Shown here: one piece after another, positions 5,248 through 12,054 of the stretch
How the letters are laid out: each line of letters starts with the position of its first letter
Position numbering within the stretch: the stretch's first letter is position 1
DNA from: Phascolarctobacterium sp.
Lineage (GTDB): Bacteria > Bacillota > Negativicutes > Acidaminococcales > Acidaminococcaceae
Length of the DNA stretch: 12,054 bases
Assembly (NCBI GenBank): GCA_016302525.1
Contig: JAEDNJ010000029.1
Coordinates: 1-12,054, forward strand
Direction: 5' to 3'
The notes under the pieces: generated by a model
Database searches by the model: none
Told to the model about the DNA's origin: nothing
What the model saw: only the letters and a program-made list of their open reading frames with translations
Translations under genes and position numbers: made by a program

Positions 5248-7077
5248 ATGAAGATTGAAGAAAATGTTGCTTCTTTAAAACAACAATTATCCAACTTCAA
5301 AATTGATCTCGGTTCCATCAGAGAACTGTTAGATGTAAATGTAACTACAGCAAAGAAATTATCTGCTGCTGAGTATCAATCCATTGCCGCTATCCTTACC
5401 GAGAAGCTGGGTCGTGAAATTTTCTTAAACAAGAAAGTTGATCCTTCCATCATGGGCGGTATTATCGTCCAAGTTGGTGATAAAGTATTTGATGCATCCG
5501 CTGCACGTAAATTGAAAGACGTTGCTGCTGACTTAACTGTTGGCATGGATAAACGTGAATACGCATCCGCTGCAGACATGGTTAAAGACATGGCTGCTAA
5601 GGTTGAAGCTTCTAATCTGGATGCTAATATGGAAGAAGTCGGCGTTGTAGACAAGATCGGTGACGGTATCGCGACCGTTATCGGTATGAAAAATGCAATG
5701 GCTGGCGAAATGGTTGAGCTGCCTCATAACGTTAAGGGCATGGTTCTGAACCTGAACCCTGATAGCGTTGGTATCGTATTGATGGGCGGCGAAACCCTGA
5801 TTAAAGAAGGCGACACTGTTCGTCGTACCGGCGAGATCATGGACGTTCCCGTAGGCGAAGGTCTGCTGGGTCGTGTAGTAAGCGCTATCGGTGCTCCTAT
5901 CGATGGCAAGGGCGCTATCAGTGCTGCTGAACGCCGTCCGGTTGAATCTCCTGCGCATGGTATCGCAGATCGTAAATCCGTAGATACCCCGCTGCAAACC
6001 GGTATCAAATGTATCGACGCACTCGTTCCTATCGGACGCGGCCAACGTGAGTTAATTATCGGCGACCGTGGTACTGGTAAGACTGCAGTTGCAGTAGATA
6101 CCATCCTCAACCAAAAGGGCCTGGGCGTAATCTGCATTTATGTAGCTATCGGCCAAAAGGCTTCTAATATCGCTCGTATTGTTCGTACCTTAGAACAACA
6201 CGGTGCTATGGAATACACCATTATCGTAGCAGCTACCGCAGCTGATTCTGCTCCTCTGCAATATCTGGCTCCGTACGCTGGCGTAACCATGGCTGAGTAC
6301 TTCATGGACCAAGGCAAGGACGTTCTCTGCGTATACGACGACCTGTCCAAGCACGCTGTTGCATACCGTGCCATGTCCCTGCTGCTCCGTCGTCCTCCCG
6401 GACGTGAAGCTTATCCTGGCGACGTATTCTATCTACACTCCCGTCTGCTGGAACGCGCTGCAAAGGTTAACACCAATTTCGGCATGAAGGGCGGCTCCAT
6501 CACTGCACTGCCCATCATCGAAACCCTGGCTGGTGACGTAGGCGGCTTCATTCCTACCAACGTAATTTCCATTACCGACGGTCAGATCTTCCTGGAGTCC
6601 GAGCTGTTCTACTCCGGTATCCGCCCGGCTATCAACTCCGGTCTGTCCGTATCCCGTGTAGGTGGTGCTGCACAAATTAAAGCAATGAAACAAGTTGCTG
6701 GTACCTTACGTCTGGATTTGGCTCAATATCGTGAATTAGCTGCATTCGCACAATTCGCTTCCGATTTGGATAAAGCTACCAAAGCTCAGCTGGATCGTGG
6801 CCAACGTTTGACCGAGCTCTTAAAGCAAGGCCAATACAGCCCGCTTTCCGTTGAAAAACAAGTTATGGCTATTTACCTGGGTACTAAAGGCTACCTGGAT
6901 GATGTAGCTGTAAAAGACGTAACTCGTTGCGAAAAAGAATTCTTAGACTTCATGGAATCCAACCATCCTGAAGTTGGCGCAGACATCCTGAGCCAAAAGA
7001 AACTGACTGACGACAACGAAGCTGCATTGAAGAAAGCTATTGCCGAGTTCAAAGATACTTTTAATGGAACGAGGTGA
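5248..7077 (+). CDS. atpA: F1 ATP synthase alpha subunit fused to the C-terminal domain of delta
   Basis: The protein has 609 residues, against about 500-515 for a normal alpha. Residues 131-609 are a complete alpha subunit: the N-terminal beta-barrel ([14 protein letters not shown]), Walker A GDRGTGKT (272-279), [13 protein letters not shown] (362-374), the catalytic-interface arginine in [12 protein letters not shown] (465-476, R470), and the helical C-terminal domain. Residues about 24-97 match the C-terminal domain of delta (AtpH/OSCP), including [28 protein letters not shown] (64-79) and DASAARKL (82-89). Residues 1-20 ([12 protein letters not shown]) resemble an alpha N-terminal helix, and residues 107-130 form a second such segment. 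The ATG at 5248 has GGAGGTGA 11 nt upstream and an in-frame TGA at 5239-5241, so the fused start is well supported. There is no separate atpH, and the delta N-terminal domain is absent. An internal ATG at 5545 would give a 510-residue ordinary alpha but lacks a ribosome site. Confidence 0.92.
   Translation: MKIEENVASLKQQLSNFKIDLGSIRELLDVNVTTAKKLSAAEYQSIAAILTEKLGREIFLNKKVDPSIMGGIIVQVGDKVFDASAARKLKDVAADLTVGMDKREYASAADMVKDMAAKVEASNLDANMEEVGVVDKIGDGIATVIGMKNAMAGEMVELPHNVKGMVLNLNPDSVGIVLMGGETLIKEGDTVRRTGEIMDVPVGEGLLGRVVSAIGAPIDGKGAISAAERRPVESPAHGIADRKSVDTPLQTGIKCIDALVPIGRGQRELIIGDRGTGKTAVAVDTILNQKGLGVICIYVAIGQKASNIARIVRTLEQHGAMEYTIIVAATAADSAPLQYLAPYAGVTMAEYFMDQGKDVLCVYDDLSKHAVAYRAMSLLLRRPPGREAYPGDVFYLHSRLLERAAKVNTNFGMKGGSITALPIIETLAGDVGGFIPTNVISITDGQIFLESELFYSGIRPAINSGLSVSRVGGAAQIKAMKQVAGTLRLDLAQYRELAAFAQFASDLDKATKAQLDRGQRLTELLKQGQYSPLSVEKQVMAIYLGTKGYLDDVAVKDVTRCEKEFLDFMESNHPEVGADILSQKKLTDDNEAALKKAIAEFKDTFNGTR
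5317..5538 (+). other. Delta-subunit (OSCP) C-terminal domain within the alpha fusion
   Basis: This region encodes residues 24-97 of the fusion. In ordinary AtpH this domain follows a six-helix N-terminal domain of about 105 residues and carries the b-binding face. The order seen here is the VTxAxxL strand, a helix ([16 protein letters not shown]), the [15 protein letters not shown] strand, GDKVFDASA, and a terminal helix ([11 protein letters not shown]). That is the same order as the family, with no gap inside the domain. The assignment is by motif recognition, without a profile search. Confidence 0.85.
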
Positions 7078-7083
7078 TAACTG

Positions 7084-7968
7084 ATGGCTACTGCACGCGA
7101 GATTCGTAGTCGTATGAAGAGCGTAGGCAACATCGGTAAAATCACTAAGGCTATGAAGATGGTTGCAGCTGCACGCTTACGCCGTGCGCAAGAGAGAGCA
7201 GCAGCTTCCCGTCCCTATGCATTGAAGATTAAAGATGTTCTGTCTAATATTGTTAGCGATCCTAGCGTATTGACTGGCTTAGACGTTAAACAACATCCGT
7301 TGCTTCAAAAGCGTGAGATTAAGAAAATTGGCTATTTAGTTATCAGCTCTGATAAGGGCTTAGCAGGTGCTTATAGCTCCAATGCCCTGAAGAAGGCTGT
7401 TGCTGAGATTGCAGAATGTGACCAGGAAGTTGTGGTTATTACCTGCGGTCGTAAGGCTAAGGACTTTTTCACTCACCGCGGCTATAATGTGCTGAGTTAC
7501 CATTTTGGTTTCTCCGATAGACCGGCATATACTGATGCCGCAAAGATTGCCCAAGATGCTGCAGAAAAATTTGCTTCTGAACAGTTTGACGAGCTGCGCA
7601 TCATTTATACTGTTTTCAAATCTGCCTTGAGCCAGACTCCTACTGTAGATTCTATTCTGCCGGTAGAGCCTCCTACCGACAAGGTGGGCAAGGTTAGCGG
7701 TTCTTTCATCTTCGAGCCCGGGCAAGACGAGGCTCTGAGTGTATTGGCACCTAAATATTTGGAAACCGTAATTTATTCCTCTCTGGTACAATCTGCTGCC
7801 AGTGAGTTGGGTTCTCGTATGACTGCAATGTCTTCTGCTACTGATAATGCTGGCAAGCTGGGCGCTAAGCTGCTGTTGGGCTACAACAAGGCTCGTCAAG
7901 CAGGCATTACCCGCGAATTAACCGAAATTTGCGGCGGTGTAGAAGCATTGAAACAAGCACAAGAATAA
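7084..7968 (+). CDS. atpG: F1 ATP synthase gamma subunit
   Basis: This is the central rotor shaft of F1, 294 residues. Conserved ends form the coiled coil that sits in the alpha3beta3 core: the N-terminal REIRSRMKSVGNIGKITKAM (residues 5-24) with KMVAAARLRRAQ after it, and the C-terminal YNKARQAGITRELTEICGG (267-285). The middle Rossmann-like part carries SSDKGLAGAYSSN (88-100), where most homologues read GAYNSN. The ATG at 7084 has GAGGTGA (7071-7077) 6 nt upstream, overlapping the atpA stop, so the two are likely translationally coupled. No truncation or insertion is visible. Confidence 0.96.
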   Translation: MATAREIRSRMKSVGNIGKITKAMKMVAAARLRRAQERAAASRPYALKIKDVLSNIVSDPSVLTGLDVKQHPLLQKREIKKIGYLVISSDKGLAGAYSSNALKKAVAEIAECDQEVVVITCGRKAKDFFTHRGYNVLSYHFGFSDRPAYTDAAKIAQDAAEKFASEQFDELRIIYTVFKSALSQTPTVDSILPVEPPTDKVGKVSGSFIFEPGQDEALSVLAPKYLETVIYSSLVQSAASELGSRMTAMSSATDNAGKLGAKLLLGYNKARQAGITRELTEICGGVEALKQAQE

Positions 7969-7973
7969 TTTGA

Positions 7974-9412
<1,439 letters not shown>

Positions 9413-9413
<1 letters not shown>

Positions 9414-9832
9414 TGGCTACTCCGTTTACTTTTGAAATTGTCACGCCGGATAAGATGCTTTTTTCTTCTGAAGAAGTAACTTATGTAGGTTTCCGTGCTC
9501 TGTCTGGTAACTTAGGTATTAAGGCTAACCATATGCCGATTATCGCAACTCTGGACGTAGCACCGCTGAAGCTGGAATTTGTAGATGGCTCTACCACCAA
9601 ATTTGCAGTTGCTGGCGGCTTTTTGGAAATGAAAGACAATCACTGCACCGTTTTAGCTACCATCGCTGAGCAGGATGCTGACATCGACCGTGCTCGTGCT
9701 GAGGCTGCTAAGGAGCGTGCGGAAAAACGTCTGAAAGCCAAAGAGGCAGACCTTGATGTTAAACGCGCTAATTTAGCTCTTAAGAGAGCAATTACCCGTT
9801 TGCGCATTTGTGATGCTTTAGGTAAAAAGTAA
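9413..9832 (+). CDS. atpC: F1 ATP synthase epsilon subunit
   Basis: This 139-residue subunit joins gamma to the c-ring and can inhibit ATP hydrolysis. The N-terminal beta-sandwich contains GNLGIKANHMPIIATL (32-47), a variant of the usual GEFGILPxHxPLL, and VAGGFLEM (66-73). The C-terminal two-helix part (about 88-133) is complete and includes IDRARA (91-96), which fits the I(L)DxxRA motif linked to ATP binding by epsilon in thermophilic Bacillus. The ATG overlaps the beta stop codon by one base, so translation is probably coupled. It is the last gene before the operon terminator. Confidence 0.94.
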
Positions 9833-9850
9833 TCTCAAGACAATGATAAT

Positions 9851-9885
9851 ATCCCCGTCTGAAAAACAGGCGGGGATTTTGTTTT
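9851..9885 (+). terminator. Intrinsic terminator of the atp operon
   Basis: ATCCCCGTCTG (9851-9861) pairs with CAGGCGGGGAT (9867-9877) around an AAAAA loop, with one G-T wobble, and is followed by TTTTGTTTT. It is very GC-rich and lies 19 nt after the atpC stop. Confidence 0.95.
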
Positions 9886-9912
9886 GCAAATTTAGAGATT
9901 TTATATTATAAT
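9884..9912 (+). promoter_or_regulatory. Promoter of the LCP gene
   Basis: TTGCAA (9884-9889) and a perfect TATAAT (9907-9912) are 17 nt apart. The -35 begins inside the T-tract of the preceding terminator, so the LCP gene is insulated from the atp operon and independently transcribed. The expected start is near 9919, about 43 nt before the ATG. Confidence 0.8.
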
Positions 9913-9961
9913 ATAGGGGATTAGTTTACTGTATATTTTTTCAAATGAGGTGCGACAAGGC

Positions 9962-11425
9962 ATGAAAAAAACAATCTCTATTATTGCAGCTATAGCTGTC
10001 TTTTGCGCTATGGTATTCTATTATTTTTACGATAAAAAGCTTCAGGAGGATAGCTTTGGCCCTAGCCTGGACGGCATGAAGAAGGAGGAGCGCCTAGCTC
10101 TGAAAAAGAACATCATCGTTCTGGGTGTGGATGAACGCCCCGAAGAATACGACCCAGGCCGCAGTGATACCCTCTTTGTGGTCATGCTGGATACTAACAA
10201 TAAGAATGTCAGCCTCCTGTCTGTGCCCCGTGATACCAGGGTACACATTCCTAAATTTGGCTGGGATAAGATTAACCACGCCTATCCCCTGGGTGGCAGA
10301 GAGCTCACCCAGCGTACAGTAGAGGAATTTTTAGGCATTAAGATTAACAATTATGTGGCAGTAGATTTTAAAGGCTTTAAGGGCTTAGTAGATGCTATTG
10401 GCGGCGTGGATATTGATGTCGAAGAGGATATGTACTACAAGGATTCCTGGGACGGCTTTACTGTAGACATTAAAAAGGGCAGACAGCATTTGGACGGCGA
10501 AAAGGCGATTCAATATGTGCGCTATAGAGATTGGGACGGCGATATTGGCCGTGTAAAACGCCAGCAACGCTTCATTATGAGTATGTACGAAAAGATTGCT
10601 TCCGAGGAATTGCTCAAGCACATCCCTGGCCTTGCTAAGCAGCTGACCTCTATGATTAGAACAGACCTGAATATTGCCGAGATGATTAGCCTGGGTAAAT
10701 CCATGCACACCATGGTTAAGGAAAGCGGCGTAAAGATGAACACTGTTCCCGGCGAGGGTAAATACATTGATAGAGTGAGCTATTATGTTCCCGACATCAA
10801 GGAGACCCGTAAGCTGATGGCAGAAATGCAGGGCGCCGAAATGACAGAGCGCTACAAGAATGCTACAGCGCAAATGGTTGCTGAGTACGAGCGTGAGCTT
10901 TCCACCAAGGATGTAAAAATGACCTTGGAGGAATATGATAAGGATAAAAAGGCCGAGGCTAAGGATAGCAAGGACAAAAACACTAAGATTACTGCTGAAC
11001 AAAGACTGCAAAAGCTCAAGGAAAGACAGGCTGCTAGAAAGAATAAGGCTGCTAGCGAGGCTGTCAAGCAAGAGACAACTAAGCAGGCTGAGCCTAAGCT
11101 GCCAAATAAAAAGAGTGTTGCTAAAACAGAAGCTGTCCTGCAGTCCAAGCCTGTGAGAGACGGCGTTGTCGTAAGGCTGGTGAACTGTAGCGGCAAGCCC
11201 GCTAATGCAGCGGTAGCCATTGCGCGCTTGCGCAGTGTAGGATTTAGAGTTGTCAGTGGCGGCAGCGGTAGTCCTATTGCCGAAACACTGGTAATTTCTA
11301 CCACTAATAATGGCTCTATCGTGAGCAAGCTGTCCGGTGTTCCCTTTGTGCATAAATTGAGCATTAACCGTGATGGCGCTGCCGATTGTGATGGCGTAAT
11401 CATGCTGGGACAGGATTTCCAATAG
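9962..11425 (+). CDS. LytR-CpsA-Psr (LCP) family glycopolymer transferase with LytR_C domain
   Basis: This 487-residue protein has a single N-terminal membrane anchor (about 4-23) with the rest outside the cytoplasmic membrane. The LCP domain spans about 48-212: NIIVLGVDER (50-59), GRSDTLFVV (66-74), LLSVPRDTRV (85-94), INHAY (104-108), AIGGVDIDV (145-153), and LDGEKAIQYVRYRD...GRVKRQQRF (177-204). It carries the conserved Arg and Asp residues that bind the polyprenyl pyrophosphate head group. A Lys/Glu/Ala-rich linker of about 100 residues (296-395) leads to a LytR_C domain (401-485, VVRLVNCSGKPANA...GVIMLG). LCP proteins transfer polymers from a lipid carrier to peptidoglycan or other acceptors. 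The ATG at 9962 has GAGGTG (9947-9952) 9 nt upstream; a GTG at 9950 overlaps that site. The gene appears monocistronic. Confidence 0.93.
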   Translation: MKKTISIIAAIAVFCAMVFYYFYDKKLQEDSFGPSLDGMKKEERLALKKNIIVLGVDERPEEYDPGRSDTLFVVMLDTNNKNVSLLSVPRDTRVHIPKFGWDKINHAYPLGGRELTQRTVEEFLGIKINNYVAVDFKGFKGLVDAIGGVDIDVEEDMYYKDSWDGFTVDIKKGRQHLDGEKAIQYVRYRDWDGDIGRVKRQQRFIMSMYEKIASEELLKHIPGLAKQLTSMIRTDLNIAEMISLGKSMHTMVKESGVKMNTVPGEGKYIDRVSYYVPDIKETRKLMAEMQGAEMTERYKNATAQMVAEYERELSTKDVKMTLEEYDKDKKAEAKDSKDKNTKITAEQRLQKLKERQAARKNKAASEAVKQETTKQAEPKLPNKKSVAKTEAVLQSKPVRDGVVVRLVNCSGKPANAAVAIARLRSVGFRVVSGGSGSPIAETLVISTTNNGSIVSKLSGVPFVHKLSINRDGAADCDGVIMLGQDFQ

Positions 11426-11505
11426 CAGAAATTGTCGTTAGTGGGGAGACTTTGAGGCTCTTGTCTCTTTTACTAAAACATTTTCTAAATATATTGTAAA
11501 AAAGG

Positions 11506-11534
11506 TTGCTTTCTGCTCAAGAATATGGTATACT
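11506..11534 (+). promoter_or_regulatory. Promoter P1 in the LCP-permease gap
   Basis: TTGCTT (11506-11511) and TATACT (11529-11534) are 17 nt apart, with an extended -10 TGG at 11526-11528. The predicted start, near 11541, is only about 45 nt before the terminator at 11562-11587. Confidence 0.7.
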
Positions 11535-11540
11535 GAATAC

Positions 11541-11587
11541 ACTGACATAGCCCCTCATTTGGCCCTTCTCGCAAGGGCTTTTTTTTT
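11541..11587 (+). ncRNA. Candidate very short RNA or attenuated leader
   Basis: A strong promoter (11506-11534) directly followed by a terminator leaves a predicted transcript of about 45 nt without an ORF of useful size. It could be a small RNA or the terminated form of a leader for the downstream permease. I recognise no known RNA family; it is too short for a purine riboswitch aptamer. The ends are estimates. Confidence 0.3.
11562..11587 (+). terminator. Intrinsic terminator in the LCP-permease gap
   Basis: GCCCTT (11562-11567) pairs with AAGGGC (11573-11578) over a CTCGC loop, followed by nine T residues. It may also end the LCP transcript, 137 nt after that stop codon. Confidence 0.85.
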
Positions 11588-11636
11588 GCCCATTTTTAGC
11601 ATAAATAGTAAAAAGTGGGCCTTTGCAGAAGCAAAG
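11588..11636 (+). other. Two further adjoining hairpins
   Basis: GCCCATTTTTA (11588-11598) pairs with TAAAAAGTGGGC (11609-11620) with one bulged base. It is followed without a gap by the perfect hairpin CTTTGC-AGAA-GCAAAG (11621-11636). Neither has a T-run after it. The GC-rich arm GGGCC (11617-11621) can also pair with GGCCC (11561-11565) of the terminator, and GGGC (11575-11578) with GCCC (11588-11591), so a mutually exclusive fold exists. Confidence 0.6.
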
Positions 11637-11673
11637 CTCGGAATATAGAGGAAAGCTGTAACAAAGTCATATT

Positions 11674-11690
11674 CACTATGTATACACTAT
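11674..11690. repeat. CACTAT direct repeats upstream of P2
   Basis: CACTAT occurs at 11674-11679 and 11685-11690, offset by 11 bp (about one helical turn), and just upstream of the -35 element of P2. A palindromic TGTATAC core lies between them. This is compatible with a regulator site, but no known operator is recognised. Confidence 0.3.
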
Positions 11691-11696
11691 AAATGT

Positions 11697-11725
11697 TTGA
11701 CTTTTGGCAGAAAAGAGACTACAAT
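11697..11725 (+). promoter_or_regulatory. Promoter P2 of the purine permease gene
   Basis: TTGACT (11697-11702) and TACAAT (11720-11725) are separated by 17 nt. The expected start near 11732 gives a leader of about 34 nt containing the ribosome site AGAGGAGG (11751-11758). Confidence 0.75.
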
Positions 11726-11765
11726 TTAATTATTAAAGAGCTTAAGTTCAAGAGGAGGATGTATT

Positions 11766-12054
11766 ATGGGTGACTGTTTGGAAAAGTATTTTAAGCTCAA
11801 GGAGAACGCTACCACCATTCGCACAGAGGTAATTGCCGGCATTACTACTTTTATGACCATGGCTTATATTTTGGCCGTTAACCCTGGCATTTTAGGAACT
11901 ACAGGCATGGATGCAGGTGCTGTCTTTGTAGCAACAGCCTTGGGCGCTGCCATTGCAACCTTCCTGATGGCCTTTGGCTCTAACTATCCCTTTGCTTTGG
12001 CTCCTGGTATGGGCTTAAACGCTTTCTTTGCCTTTACCGTTGTCGGAGCTATGA
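11766..12054 (+). CDS. NCS2-family purine (guanine/hypoxanthine/adenine) permease, 5' end only
   Basis: The first 96 residues are visible; the gene runs off the window. They show the start of an AzgA/PbuG-type nucleobase:cation symporter-2: a short amphipathic N-terminus (MGDCLEKYFKLKENATTIRTEV), first membrane helix IAGITTFMTMAYILAVNP (24-41), then ATALGAAIATFLMAF (56-70) and the hallmark YPFALAPGMGLNAFFAFTVV (74-93), a substrate-site region of this branch. Such proteins import purine bases with a cation. The ATG at 11766 has AGAGGAGG 7 nt upstream. The gene has its own promoter and a structured upstream region. Which purine is carried cannot be told from this part. Confidence 0.9.
   Translation, partial: MGDCLEKYFKLKENATTIRTEVIAGITTFMTMAYILAVNPGILGTTGMDAGAVFVATALGAAIATFLMAFGSNYPFALAPGMGLNAFFAFTVVGAM

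Noticed and set aside
10385..11422. 345-codon open frame on the minus strand
   Set aside because: It is opposite the LCP gene, which is confirmed by conserved motifs; no initiation signal or recognisable domain.
11446..11470. GAGAC/GTCTC stem followed by TTTT, a possible LCP terminator
   Set aside because: Only 5 bp with a 12-nt loop and a short T-run; the terminator at 11562-11587 is far stronger.
11588..11765. Purine riboswitch before the NCS2 permease
   Set aside because: I looked for the three-way junction core and conserved loop sequences of the purine aptamer and did not find them; the hairpins are simple and consecutive.

Overview
The window looks like chromosomal core sequence from a low-to-moderate GC Firmicute. 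My best guess is the Negativicutes (the diderm Selenomonadales/Acidaminococcales/Veillonellales group), judged from protein character, TTG start codons and Shine-Dalgarno-led genes. No rRNA or other marker fixes the taxon, so this is inference. All genes are on the + strand.

Layout: (1) 1-266 is the 3' end of an Rpn/PD-(D/E)XK-type nuclease gene with a duplicated 48-nt C-terminal repeat. A strong intrinsic terminator lies downstream at 378-409. (2) 495-2838 is a promoter followed by two envelope-polysaccharide genes: a WecA/TagO-type undecaprenyl-phosphate GlcNAc-1-P transferase and a UDP-GlcNAc 2-epimerase (WecB/MnaA). (3) 2864-9885 is the F1Fo ATP synthase operon, atpZ-atpI-atpB-atpE-atpF-[delta/alpha fusion]-atpG-atpD-atpC, ending at a clear terminator. 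(4) 9884-11425 is a separately promoted LytR-CpsA-Psr (LCP) protein with a LytR_C domain. (5) 11426-11765 is a 340-nt intergenic region with two well-formed promoters and three consecutive hairpins, the first being a terminator. (6) 11766-12054 is the start of an NCS2 (AzgA/PbuG-like) purine permease.

The main finding is in the ATP synthase operon. There is no free-standing atpH (delta subunit) gene. The C-terminal domain of delta, with its VDPS..GG...GDK..D.S signature, is instead fused in frame to the N-terminus of the alpha subunit, giving a 609-residue protein. The N-terminal six-helix domain of delta is not encoded anywhere in the operon. The 91-nt gap where atpH would start holds a nested GC-rich hairpin. 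Because F1 has three alpha subunits and normally one delta, the fusion raises a stoichiometry problem and suggests a rebuilt stator-to-crown connection. The c subunit also has an unusual helix-packing motif (AxGxAxGxA).

Functionally, WecA and the epimerase supply lipid-linked amino-sugar precursors at the inner membrane, and the LCP protein is of the type that transfers such polymers to a wall acceptor. The ATP synthase operon between them is transcriptionally separable. The intergenic RNA structures before the permease gene are the second place worth a closer look.
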